From positions 135,604,108 through 135,668,107 of the forward strand of contig CM043955.1 of NCBI GenBank assembly GCA_014529385.2: a stretch of 64,000 bases of DNA. Direction: 5' to 3'. Source of the DNA: Adiantum capillus-veneris (taxonomy: Eukaryota > Streptophyta > Polypodiopsida > Polypodiales > Pteridaceae). The position numbers and the translations under genes are program-made. Of the stretch, positions 45,321 through 56,549 are shown piece by piece (position 1 is the stretch's first letter; each line of letters begins with the position of its first letter). Under the pieces are notes generated by a model. It was not told the DNA's origin and searched no databases. It saw nothing but the letters and a program-made list of their open reading frames with translations.

Positions 45321-46400
45321 ACTGCTTAAATTGTATGCCCAAGTAATGATGCAATAACCCCAAATATTTCATCTTGAAAGTAGCATTCAAATTAGTCTTA
45401 AATTCAACAATATGTGTCTCATTCAGACTTATGATCAGCATATCATCCACATATAGACAACAATGAGAAGTACATCACCCTCATTCTTTACATACAAAGT
45501 GTTTTCTAGTGGATTGTTACAAAAGTCTCATTTGACCAAATGAGTGTCAGCTTTCTCATACCAAGCACGAGGAGAATACTTCAACCCATACAAAGCCTTC
45601 CTATATTTGCACACTTTATCCTCTTGTCCTTTCTTGACAAAATTGCAAGGTTGAGTTACATAAACTTCGTCAAATATGTCACCATTCAAGAAAGAGGTAA
45701 CAATGTCTGATTGATGTACATCCCATCCAAAATGAGCTGCCAATGCACATAGAAAATTCACAGTAGTCATACTACAAGTGGGAGCAAAAGTCTCTTCATA
45801 ATCTATGCCTTTTGGCTATGCATAGCCTTTTGCAACAAGTTGAGCCTTATAGGAATCAATCTCACCATTCGACCTGCATTTCAACTTGTAAACCCACTTC
45901 ATACCAATGGCCTTTTTGCTAGGAGGCAAATCACATAAAGTCCATGTGTCATTTTCTATAGGTGCTTATATTTTGATTGCATGGCAATCATCCAATTTTT
46001 TTTGGATTATGTGCTTCATCAAAAGATGGAGGTTCCTCTACATCACATAAGCTAGAAATAGCCAAAGCATAACAATCAAATGCATAAGATGCATGGAGAG
46101 AACCCAAACAAGTACAATTTGACAAAGGTGCATCCAGTTTACTATCATGCAAAGTATGCACCAGCCATTTTGGCATACCTCTAGCCTGATCATTCTCAAC
46201 CCTTTCCACATCAAGTACATCATGTACACCTGCATCACAAATAGGCTAATTGATAGCATTTTCTGAAACCGCATAGGCTATACATTTGCCTCATTGGAAT
46301 TTACATTCAAGTTTCCACCACTGAAAAGTGGCAACAAACTGTTGTAAATGTTCTATGAGCTTAAATTATTGTCTCTAGTATATGACAACAAAAGCTCAAC
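45253..46400 (-). pseudogene. pol: copia D2 reverse transcriptase and linker
   Basis: Frame 45528-45770 gives SDIVTSFLNGD and LYGLKYSPRAW. Frame 45253-45450 starts near the active site, where the Tyr-Val pair is disrupted but DDMLI is visible. Upstream frames 45988-46274 are the acidic linker. A block of the fingers domain near 45790-45900 is in yet another frame. RT is inactive because of several frame breaks. Confidence 0.85.
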
Positions 46401-47234
46401 ACAATCTTCCACAAACACAACATTATGTGAAACCAAGATACGCTTTGTTTGTGGATGGTACAACCTGTGACCTTTTCGTACTATAACCAACAAAAATGCA
46501 CTTGACAGCCTTATCATCCAATTTTCTATGATGCGTTTATGGAACCAAAGCATAAGCCAAACAACCAAAGACGAGAACGTGATCAACAGATGGCTTCTAT
46601 CATGCCAAGCTTCATAAGGAGTCATAGACTGTAAAGCTTTTCTAGCACACATGTTAAGTACATAAGTGGCACACATGATAGCCTTAAGCCAAAATGATTG
46701 TGGCAAAGCTTAACTTTTGACCATACATCGTGCCATTTCCATAACGGCCTGTTTTTCCTTTCAACAACACCATTTTGCTGCGGTGTATACGGCACTGTAC
46801 ATTGGTGTTTTATCCCATGACTAGCCAGAAATGTATAAAATTCATGAGACATATACTCCTCCCCTCGATCTGAACAGAGGAGTATATTTAGAGACATTTT
46901 CAACCATAGCCAAAAATTTCTTGAAGCACATAAACACTTTGGACTTAACTTTAAGTGGATACAACCATGCATGCTTAAAGTAATCGTCAATCAAAGTCAC
47001 GAAGTAAAGATAATTGCCCAAGGACGGAGTTTGCATGGGCCCACAAACATCACTATGCACAAGTTGCAACCTGCATGTAGCCCTAACTGAACCATCCTTT
47101 GGAAACTTTGAGCATTGTATTTTGCTCAAAATACAACCTTCACAACCATGCTTCACAGGTGCTTCAAGAGGTGACAAAGGAGCAACCATATCAGATTTCT
47201 TCAAACATAGCAATCTTGCAAAATTCAAATGCAC
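46353..47234 (-). pseudogene. pol: copia D2 integrase
   Basis: Frame 46842-47234 has the zinc-binding CEGCILSK, the first Asp in HSDVCGPM, and IDDYFKHAWLYPL. Frame 46622-46990 carries the second Asp (CSDRGEEYMS) and the Glu region QQNGVVERKN. Frame 46353-46706 gives the C-terminal FWLKAIMCA block. All three catalytic residues are still present, but they are spread over three frames. Confidence 0.87.
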
Positions 47235-47431
47235 AAAATGTGCATATCAAAGTTTTGCATCTGAAACAGCCTTTGAATCCACAACTACATTTGCAAAATC
47301 CTACCCACACTTGTCATAATAAGTGAGCTTATACAACCCATGACACAAAATACCAAATGCAACAATTTCATCACCAAAATGAGATCATTAACTATACATC
47401 TATCATCCACAAATTTGGCAACAAGACCAAG

Positions 47432-47698
47432 TCAAGCAAGTGCAAATACAGACAAAAGGTTTTTCTTAATCCTAGGTACATTTAGTGCATCAACAAGTGT
47501 TAAGGAACTATCATTCACAACAGTCAGCACAATCTTACCAACTCCCTTGATCAGATAAGAGGCATTGTTGGCACAAGTGACTAAATTCCCATGAGGGACA
47601 TCCTCAAGAGAGGTAAACAAGTCACGACGAGAGGTAATGTGCTTTGTACCAGCACTAGCAAAGTACCAGACATGAGAATCTATAGCAACTAAGTGCAC
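47432..47698 (-). pseudogene. pol: copia D2 protease and pre-integrase
   Basis: The minus-strand frame has the protease loop as WYFASAGTKHIT, where D-S-G-A is expected, so the catalytic Asp is lost. It goes on through the pre-integrase block SLTLVDALNVPRIKKNLLSV. Confidence 0.82.
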
Positions 47699-48679
47699 CC
47701 TATACTAAAAGTCCATTCTGCATCTACATCAACATCACCATCTCCTTTCATAGAAGACTCTACAATAGTTACGCTTGTAGTGGAACCAGCCTCTTTCTTC
47801 TTGGCCTCTTTTGCCTTCAATTTTGGACACTGCTTGATCAAGTGATCATTAGCTTTACAATAATGGCAATGCACCTTATTTTTGCCCTTTTCAACAGAAC
47901 ATTTAGACGATGTGTTGCCAGTAGAAGCATTGGAAAAAACAGGTGATTTGCCACTCGCTGAAGAACCATGAGAAGTGGCTACATTGTTGTTACCAGTTTT
48001 TCTTTGAACAGCAATAAAGGCTTGTTTAACTATGTGTTGTTTAGCCCTGATTTTTCTTGAAAGTGACTCTTGCAATAGCAATGTGCATAATGCATCAAAC
48101 TTGAAAAGTACTAGCAAAAGTTTGATAAGAATTTGGCAAAGCATCAAGAACATTCTGCATAAGAGAATCGTCAGAAATGACTTCGCCAATAGAAATAAGT
48201 TGCTCATTAAAATCCTTGATACCAGTAGGAAAGTGTCCATTTCATCTTCCTCGTGCATAATGTTTGATTCTAGCTCTTTACACACCAATGCAATTTTAGC
48301 CTCGTTGCAACTTGCATAAAGACCAATCAGAATATCCCAAGCTTGTTTTGTAGGTTTAGTTGAGAAAATGTGAGGAGTAATAGTGCGCTTCACAGATAAT
48401 GCAATCAATGCATGAGCTTGCACATCTCTAACATCCCAACTAGCTTGCACAAACGAAGGCAAAACAGCTCTGGCAACAAAAACCCTGCCACCAAAACCTA
48501 CAACGTCCTCAACAGTATCCTCAGAACCAAGGAGACATCAATGCATTGCATAACATTCCAAACGCCCTTTGACAAAAGAACATGTTGCATCATGTAAGCC
48601 CACATTAGGTAATTGTCCCCATCTAATTTATCCTCAGCAAAGCAAACATTTTGAACACAACTATGTTGTTGTCAGGCAT
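47689..48679 (-). pseudogene. gag: copia D2 gag
   Basis: I place the original start at the ATG at 48679 (minus), where the text DNNIVVFQ begins, because it comes 350 bp after the primer site. Frameshifts near 48570 and 48200 break it. The Gag core (KQAWDILIGLYASCNEAKIALV) lies in frame 47689-48462. A CCHC knuckle (CHYCKANDHLIKQC) follows near 47850. The C-terminal tail is lysine-rich. Gag would coat RNA. Confidence 0.82.
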
Positions 48680-49015
48680 AGTGAGTGCCTACACCTGATG
48701 TGAAAACTGCCCAAAAAGGGAGACCAACACGTGCTATGTAGAAAAACCTATAGAAAATTGTAAGGGACCTCTTATGCAGAAAATGGCACTAACAAAAATT
48801 CTGCACAAAATGATGCAATTGCATGCGCAGTACTACCTATAGTAGAAATGGAGGTCGAAATGAGCCCGAATCAAAATTTTGAGCAATCTGAGCTTTACAA
48901 ACCTCCTCAAAGTATTTGTCGACATGTTGACGCTCACCAAAGCTCACCCAAATGGGAGAAAGTGAGCAAGCATGTGCTGGCAATGCTGGAGATTATGCCT
49001 GGGAGGACGCAACCT

Positions 49016-49027
49016 GCTCTGATACCA
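49016..49027 (-). other. primer binding site of copia D2
   Basis: On the minus strand the sequence is TGGTATCAGAGC, the exact initiator-Met primer site of copia elements, directly inside the 5' LTR. Confidence 0.92.
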
Positions 49028-49029
49028 AT

Positions 49030-49258
49030 TTTTGGAAATAGGGTTGCAGAGAGACACACACAACTTGGAGAAACAAAGAATCTCAAGGCACACAACATAG
49101 AGTAGTCTTACTTAGTGTCCAATGGAGAGACAAGTTAGCCCTAGAGTGATGGGCGTATATACAATGCACGGGGAAAAAAACCTCCTAGTGAGGGAAAAAA
49201 TGCCCTGGCGGTCCTAAGTGTGTTCACACAACATCACTACCACATATGTATGGTAACA
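49030..49258 (-). repeat. 5' LTR of copia D2
   Basis: It matches 44265-44495. The terminal TG on the plus strand has changed to TT, and the other end keeps CA. It is followed by the TSD AAAGT at 49259-49263. Confidence 0.9.
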
Positions 49259-50500
49259 AAAGTTTCCAAAAGATTTAAGTAAATGGAGACAAAGAGCAAC
49301 CAAAATTGAAGCAACAAACTATATTGGTCAGCAACTTATGGACAAGAAAAAGACCAGCAGCTTAGACTATGCACCAACAAGGATGAATACCTCCCTATCT
49401 TGGAATAAGCACAGCATTGGGATAGCACGCAATCATTTTTTCCATAAAACCATGGCTAGAGCTATACTGATGTGGCTGACATCTAGTGTCCAACTCTGTT
49501 TGCTGATGCAAAAGAATTTGTTCAGATGTGACTCTTATCAGAGAGAAAAAATGATGACTAGAATCTACAACATGCCATTGCGACCTATGATGGGAGCAAG
49601 ATCATTTGCTAAGTGGGATATAGATTTTGTTGGTCCCATATAACCACCTGCATACAAAACTCAGGTGCAATATACTATTGTGGCCACAAATTATTTGATT
49701 AAATGGGCAGAAGCTAGAGCCACCAGGAAGAACGATGCTTGAATCACGACTGCATTCTTGTATGAGTGCATATTTACGTGATATAGACTTCCTATTGAGA
49801 TTGTGAGTAATCGAGGAACGCACTTTCTCAACGAGGTGATAGAAAATTTGATGAACAAGTTTATGGTGATCCATAACAAATCCGCACCCTATCATCCTCA
49901 GGCAAATGGCCAAGCAGAACATGCGAACAAGATCTTAAGCTCGGTGCTTACTAAGATTGTAAGCTCTGGAAGAACTGACTAGGAGATAAATCTTTATTCA
50001 GCTTTATGGGCTTATAGAGTAATATTCAAACAACTCTGAACGCCACTCCATTTAACTTGGTCTATGGACTTGATGCTATATTGGCAATGGAGTTTTTGTT
50101 ACCAACCCTCAGAGTTGCACATGAGCTAGAGTGAAAGGTCATGAGTTGCACAACGACTCAACGATTTGGAATAGTTAGATGAGCACAGACTAGCTGCTAC
50201 TGCACATATATATGCTCAAAAACAAAAACAAAAACAATTCTTTGATTGACATTTGTTGATGAAAGTCTTTCAACAAGGAGATTTGGTATTGGTTTACTCT
50301 CTCAAGCAACACATCCCTAAATTCAAGAAAAAGGACATGGTCCTTTTGTAATAGAGAGTGTTTCACCAAGTGGGGCAATTAAACTAGCCACCTTAGATTA
50401 AAAAATAGTGGAAGATTGGATTAGTGTATGTCGCTTAAGAAAGTACCATTCACCATTGATTGATGATCTCTTGCAAAGAATGCATGCAGCTAAGGAATGA
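49259..50500 (+). pseudogene. pol: gypsy E integrase, part after the nested copia
   Basis: The plus-strand text gives the integrase zinc-domain cysteine (LFRCDSYQR), the first Asp (KWDIDFVGPI near 49610), the second catalytic site with Asn where Asp is expected (EIVSNRGTHF near 49800), and the Glu (ANGQAEHAN near 49900). A C-terminal domain with a GPF-V-I-E-S block is near 50340. Many stops occur, for example after VGPI. The enzyme is dead. Confidence 0.8.
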
Positions 50501-50557
50501 AAGCTCAAATGACAGTAGGTGATTGAGGAATCTCAAAAAGAGGCACACATTTGAATT

Positions 50558-51079
50558 TTGAAGAGAAAATCCGCGATGCGACTAATCCTCGAAATTTTGC
50601 CAATCAATACACTTCGAATTCATCCTTATCACTTTACTCATTCTTTAGTAGATGATAAAATGGGTATCGATGATGAATGGCTGGACGAATTAGATATGAG
50701 GATAATAGTAACATTGAAAGATGGATTCAAAGTCAAGGCACTTGCAGACACAGGTGCTCGACTCAATGAAATAAACTATTCAACTTATAAAGGGGCAACC
50801 ACCCAACCATTGGAGCACTGTAGGAATAAATTCAAAGGTTGTCATAAGGTATTCACTCTAGCATTGGGTATGATTAATCTCAATATCTTTGTGTACGGAT
50901 TCATATGCCCACACACGTTTATTTACATTCTCAATGAGCATCTAAATGAGGATATCGTACTGGGAGTTCCATGGATGAAAATGTACAAAGCTGTCCATGA
51001 TGGGGACAACAAATTTCTTGAGCTAACACTCAAAAGGGGACAATTAAGAGTACCATTTGCTCACAACCGAGAAGAGTAG
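50558..51079 (+). CDS. retropepsin ORF downstream of integrase
   Basis: This intact 173-residue frame contains the aspartic protease loop ALADTGARLNEI (residues about 65-76) and the late strand IVLGVPWMKMYKA (about 130-145), the D-T-G and ILG-x-P-W-[LM] signatures of retropepsins. It begins about 60 bp after the integrase end and lies about 650 bp before the polypurine tract at 51711. Protease normally precedes RT in gypsy elements, so this position is odd. It may belong to a gag-pro type element joined here by recombination, or be a real rearranged order. Confidence 0.75.
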   Translation: MKRKSAMRLILEILPINTLRIHPYHFTHSLVDDKMGIDDEWLDELDMRIIVTLKDGFKVKALADTGARLNEINYSTYKGATTQPLEHCRNKFKGCHKVFTLALGMINLNIFVYGFICPHTFIYILNEHLNEDIVLGVPWMKMYKAVHDGDNKFLELTLKRGQLRVPFAHNREE

Positions 51080-51730
51080 AAAGCCGCTCTCAAAACTCAT
51101 AAGCAGCCAAAAAGCACAATCAAGTCAGCACTAATGTCAACTATTCAACACCAAATTCATCCTCAAAGCACATGCATGCAAGGAACCACACAATTTTAGG
51201 TACCAAAAGCTCAGCTCTACAATGATCCTAAGCAAATTTGGGTGCCCAAACAACTGTTGACCAACAACAAACAAGCACAACCAACACCTCCACAACCTCG
51301 AACATACAAGTTAAAGCAGTCACATCGACCTGAGTGGAGGCAGCTTGAAGCCAAGCTCCAATCCAAGATGGTGTACAAATGGAAACCTCAGGCAGCACCA
51401 TGAAAAGTGACTTACAAGTGCGTACTAATGCTTCAACTGCCAACAACTCCACAACCAACCTCATTGCCAAATGATTCCATGGAAAAAGACGGTTGTTTGC
51501 CATGAACTATCAGAACGAGCACAAATGCTCCAAGATCTACTCTTCAAGAGTGTTAACCAACAGGATGCTTCATCTTTTACAACCCTTAAGCTGCTCAAGA
51601 CCCTCCTTTTGCACAAGCATGGTAGGGCCAATCCCGGCTATGCATAAACACACCTTGACTACCCATGCACTGCACTTCCCGGGCTACACCCTGTCATCCC
51701 AAAGGACTCTGGCAAGGGGGGGGAGGCATT
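51080..51730 (+). other. gypsy E 3' region and polypurine tract
   Basis: Degraded Gln, Asn and Thr-rich text (QTTVDQQQTSTTNTSTTSN) is visible in one frame near 51250-51310, without a domain. The purine run GGCAAGGGGGGGGAGGCATT at 51711-51730 is a strong polypurine tract. Confidence 0.6.
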
Positions 51731-52280
51731 TTGAATGCGGACCCAAATAGTTGAAATTAACCAGGAAAAGGGCAATGTTTTGAAGTGTTGATGTGAGTTT
51801 TGCATTCCAAGCAACCAAGCAAGATGCCTTTATAAGTAAAGAGAATGGGGACAATTTAATATGATAATCCCTAGTTGTGTCTAAATAGTGTAAATATCGT
51901 CAACAAAGCCAAATATATTGTAATTTTTACTCTGTGATCAAAATGGAAAAATCCATTGGATTACCAATGGGAAGCTTAGCTATGTATAGCCCATGTAGGC
52001 CAAAACTAGTCTCGTTTATACTTTGCCTTCTTGGAGAGAGCCTTTAGAGCCGTGTTTTGTGTACGCTTTCATCCACTTCTACGGACCTCTATGCTACACA
52101 ATTTTGCACGAGACATGAGGGGTACATTATTAACTTACTAACGAGCATTTTTGAACTTGTTTTTGGGGTCGGGGTAGCTCAAAAAAACCCTAGGTTAGTA
52201 GAACCTTCCCAAAAAAATGCAAGGTGGAAAATGATTGTAAATACCATATCTATGGACCAAACCTTACCAAACTTGAAGGG
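51731..52280 (+). repeat. probable 3' LTR of gypsy E
   Basis: Sequence starting TTGAATGCGGACCC directly follows the polypurine tract. It has no partner in the window, so the right end is not fixed. The purine run GAAGGGGGGCA near 52276-52286 may mark the next boundary. Confidence 0.45.
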
Positions 52281-52286
52281 GGGCAT

Positions 52287-52960
52287 AGCAAGTACTATTA
52301 GAGCATTCCCAATGAGTCATATGACCATTTGACTCACGTCTAGGAGGGTCTATAGATAATAAGCTAAAATTCGGTCGAAAATCAAAATCACTCTAACTTC
52401 TTATGAGGCTTCCCGATAGGCGTCATAACCAATGTACCTAGGTGGAACCAAATGGAAAGTTCATTTGAAGCCCTGAACACAAGAAATCATTTTGTATTTT
52501 TGACCCTTTTTATTAAAAAATTAAAGGAAAAATACGAGAATAATCCAAAAATAAAAAGCCAATCCAAAAATTACCTAAACATACATGTTGCCAAATGAGT
52601 ATAAACTTGAATTTTTTTGCTCCCATCAGCTTTATCATGCCCTCACAAGCCTACATATCAATTTTGGGACTTTAGAGCCTTCCAATCCAAAAGTGATCCC
52701 AACCAGGCATTCATGCATCCAATTTTTTCCAAACTTCAAATTCTATATACTTTCGATGCCTACAACCCCTGTGCACATGCAAAATCCACTTTTTATGTCA
52801 AAAGCATGCCCTGGATAATAAGCACGCTTATTATCTCTGACGCAAATTTTTTGCCAAATTAGCTTTTTGATGATTGCACTTTGTTTTTATGGGCCAAAGG
52901 AGTAATTATTTTGTTTTAATTGTGAATTTGATACACAAAATCTCACTTTCGGTTTAACAA
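52287..52960. other. AT-rich sequence with recurring GATAATAAGC motif
   Basis: GATAATAAGC or GATAATAAGA occurs near 52356, 52817, 56734 and 56995, which suggests that this stretch and the LTR at 56563 share parts. No coding frame is supported. Confidence 0.35.
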
Positions 52961-54300
52961 GTGTTTTTCCGCTCTGAAATGCACCTAATGCCTATGTATG
53001 TTGTGCCTACTCCAGGATCAATGCAGAAGCAGCCATTGACCCAAAAAAAGAAGACTCAAAAGCGAAGACTTCTCGACCTTCCGGAATACAAGTTGGAAGA
53101 GGAGTCTATTAGAGAGGCCAAGAAGACCTTTGTTGGGGAACTCCTAGACAAACATCATGTGGCAATCTTTCAAGGACGGCTCAAAACAGTTGACAACTAG
53201 GCAATTGAACCACAAATGATGCCAAAAGAAATATATGATGTATCTCAGGCACTAAAGCTCCAAGCAGCCCACAAAAAAGCTCAGACTCTAGTCCTTCTAA
53301 CAAATGGATCCATGTGGAGTGGATTGACAAAGAGCATATAAATTTCTCAATACTATCCATGAAGATGGGACCACCCAAATATCATATGCTACTGGCCAAC
53401 CCACAGAAGTGAACATCTCCAAGGAGATAGTGGCCAAGGCTCTCAAATACCTACTGAAGGAGAGTTGATGAGGTCAAAGAAGAAAAAGAGAATGGGCATC
53501 TTCATTAGAGCGAAAACCTTTCAAGACATGATCCACAAGCAGGCGGAGCCCACTAGGTTGTTTCACCAACACTTCCATTTTTTCAACCAAGCAAATGCCA
53601 AGATACGCATGCCCAAGTCACACAGTGGCATTGACTTTTATAGCAACTTTGAAGACCATGCCAATGCTAATTGACCACAGCTCTTATGTGGTCAACACCC
53701 TGAAAAGTACAAAGAAGATCAAAGGGATTAAGAATCTGGAGGCACCAAAGGTTCTCACCTGCATTGTGATAGGGATGGCAAAAACATTACTACCCGCACC
53801 AGATCGGAATCTAAGGTTGGAAGCTAGATTGAAAAATGATGAATAGGAATATGAAGAAGAAGACGAAGATGAGCCACCACCATTGCTTAGAAGATCAAAG
53901 AGGAAGCTAGGTGAGTCGGCTCTAGTCGAGAGCGACAAAGAGAGTGATGAAGGCCCAATCGACAAAACAGAAGATAAGCCCTCAGAAGAAAGTGAACTAG
54001 ATCCGGAGTTGGAAGAAGAGAAGAAATGAATGGCCAATGGCAAGGAAAAAGTTGAAGAGAGACCACCAAGAGAGCGTGCAAGACCACCCCAATCATCATT
54101 GAAGAACCATCTCAGAGGGTGGCAAGACTTGAGCAAGAAAAAGAAGCATCTGAAAGAGAAAGAGGTCTACAAGGGGACTTTAAGGGGTTTTGACAACCCA
54201 ACCCTTGATCGTAACTCGGAACAAAGAATCCATTCTACGATAAGGATCCCTTGCAGAACTAGAAAAGAGCTACCAAGAAGAGGAGTTGGAATGATCTGCT
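52961..54300 (+). pseudogene. element G, first charged ORF series, function unknown
   Basis: The frames 52961-53200, 53465-53674, 53595-53846 and 54030-54302 run in the same direction and read as one broken protein. It is rich in Lys, Glu and Arg, with QKKKTQKRRLLDLPEYKLEEESIREAKKTFVGELLDKHH at the start. Conserved-looking text (KVLTCIVIGMAKTLLPAPDRNLRLEARL) lies near 53750-53840, followed by an acidic tail. I do not recognise the family. It is followed by a polypurine tract and LTR 2.3 kb downstream, so it is probably the gag-like product of a non-autonomous element. Confidence 0.4.
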
Positions 54301-54491
54301 AGAGACTAACCCTGCCAATCAACCTCCTTCTCCTATTACTATAGAGATGCCCTCTCCACCTCACATGGAAGAAAGTAAGCCTAAAGAGACCACTCAAGAA
54401 GAACCAAGCAAGAAGAAAAAGTAGATACGGTGCCAGCAACATCAGGCACAACTGAAGCAAAAGAAGAAGAAAGCAAGATGGAGATGCAACT

Positions 54492-54699
54492 AGATAGTTA
54501 AATGAAGCTACACAAGAGCCTATACAATTAGTGGAAATTCCAAAAGACCTCAAAGTGGAGACTCCCAAAGCTGAGACACCTGTTGATCTTGAGCAAGATA
54601 GTTAAATGAAGCTACACAAGAGCCTATACAATTAGTGGAAATTCCAAAAGACCTCAAAGTGGAGACTCCCAAAGCTGAGACACCTGTTGATCTTGAGCA
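54492..54699 (+). repeat. perfect 104-bp tandem duplication
   Basis: The unit beginning AGATAGTTAAATGAAGCTAC at 54492 is repeated at 54596 without a difference that I can find. The copies are identical, unlike the decayed surroundings, so the event is recent. 104 is not a multiple of three, so it shifts the frame. Confidence 0.9.
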
Positions 54700-56457
54700 A
54701 GATACAAAAGAGACGAAGCACCAAGAGCTAGCAAGCGCCTCTCAACAGAGCACCTCTCAATCGACTAGCTTGCAAGACATCAAAGAACATGCTAAGTTTG
54801 CTCATCACATAGTATAGAAGATGAAGTCGCCAATTTATGCTAAAGAAGAAAGAGTCAAGCAAATAGAGGTTGCAAATGCACATCTCACGGCAAGAATTGA
54901 TGTGGCAGGCACACATTTGTGGAGGAATATAGTAATCTACACAAGCAATCGCAAGTAGATGCCAGTTTGAAAGAGAGCATCACTCAACAACCGACTGAAT
55001 TGTAGAACATGACTAAAATAGTAGAGCAACTGACGACTGTTAGTGAAGTCCAAGAAAAGAAACTCTGAGAGGTCAATGCCACATTGTTGGACACAAATGC
55101 ACATGCCCAATGGCTAGACTCTCTAGAGGTAGCAAACTTCCAAGTAGTCCAAGCCAAAGCTAGACTCAAGGATCAAAGTGAGCTGTTAGACAAACTCAAG
55201 GCCAATTCACAAGTGCTCATGATGCAAGGCTCCAATTTGGCATACCATGCAATGGAAAAGAGAAACAAGGACTTGGAAACAGAGCTAAAGTTAGAGCATA
55301 TGCAGAGGAGAGAGCCCTCACTTTCTTTTATGACGAAAGAGGAGAACTACCAAAAGCAGATAGTGGATCTACAAGTAGCCTTAACAACGGCTCAAGAGCA
55401 ATTGAAGGGAAAACAAAAAGTGCAAGGAGAAGAGATGCCGTACACAGTGCCAATAGAGACTCGGACGACTAAAGTTCCTACAGGTAGGCAAGGATATAGA
55501 TCCTACTATAGTGCCACCAGAGTCCTCACAATTGAGCTAGAGGTAGAACAAGGGCCCATTGACAGCTTCATCGTTGAGACAATAAAGGTTCTCAAAGTAA
55601 ATATAGAATCTCATACTAAAGATATATGGAAAGAGGCCATGGTTTGGGAACAGAGAATCCTCCATTCAGCTAATGTGGCTCAACTCATTTCCAAGCAGAT
55701 CACTGAAACCTAGCACCAAAAATCTATTTCCCTATCCACTTGTCAAATATGAAATCCTCAAGGTCAAAGAACGTCTTATCAAAGATCAAGCCACTGATAA
55801 TGCAAAACAACACCCGACTTGGAGGATGTACTGGCTAAAGAAACACCCCAAGTACCTCATTCTTTACACCCAAGCTCCACCAGACATCAGAAAGGACCCA
55901 ACCTTCTGTCCAGTGCCAAGAGTCCAAAGTTGGGGGAGCCATCAACTGAGTCTAAAGAAACGTCCTACATGGCTCAATTACCCAAGACTAAGTCCGCCTA
56001 AAGGCAAAGCTTCAGAGGATTGCATGATCGGAAACTCTCAAAAGCTATAGAGTTAGTTAAGAGGATACCTGATCTTGCATTCATTATGTTCACCAAGATT
56101 GCCGAGATGCTACTTACATGCATCCAAACCTCCCACCAGGCTGAGCAGATAGATGTTCCGTGAAAGGCTTTCCTCGAGGGCAACCAGGGGTTGTGCTATG
56201 ACTTATCAGATCAACCACCCACCGATGAGATCCTCTATGGATTTTATGCTAGAGTTATGTTCCCGCCATCTTACTACATGCAAACATTTGAAGAAGCATT
56301 CTACACGGGGCTCTTAACTTTTAGATCCAAGATCTTTGGCCCCATGGTGGAAAACCTTCGTGCCAGGTTTGTTGGCTACACAACAATGGAACTTAACACT
56401 CCTATTGATTTACAATTCGTGGCCAAAGCTGAAGAAGTTACGCATCAAATAGTATGA
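54635..56457 (+). pseudogene. element G, coiled-coil ORF series, function unknown
   Basis: The frame 55084-55713 (209 residues) shows a heptad-like pattern (LEVANFQVVQAKARLKDQSELLDKLKANSQVL, then NYQKQIVDLQVALTTAQEQLKGKQ), so a coiled coil is likely. Frames 54635-54817, 55673-56050 and 56191-56457 flank it. The last ends near the polypurine tract at 56550. No RT, integrase or zinc knuckle was found. It may be a structural protein of a non-autonomous LTR element, but this is inferred from position only. Confidence 0.4.
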
Positions 56458-56549
56458 TGCTTTGGTGGATGCACTGAAGAAGCAAAGGAAAGCTTGCAAT
56501 CCGGAACACTACCCAATCCCCTAAAGCTGTGTCACGGACGACCCATCTA

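Larger units (their letters stand above)
44265..49258 (-). mobile_element. complete copia D2, minus strand, nested in gypsy E
   Basis: Two LTRs (44265-44495 and 49030-49258), a perfect initiator-Met primer site next to the right LTR, gag, protease, integrase, RT and RNase H on the minus strand, and a perfect 5-bp TSD make a complete 4,994-bp element. All coding parts have stops or frameshifts. It gives the reference structure for the truncated family members D1 and D3. Confidence 0.93.

Noticed and set aside
49016-49027. tRNA-like end sequence
   Set aside because: It is only the 12-base primer site of copia; no cloverleaf surrounds it. The same holds at 25948, 32131 and 63841.
53684-54136. 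Serine-rich minus-strand frame
   Set aside because: It is antisense to the acidic Glu-rich tail of the element G ORF; its composition follows from that.
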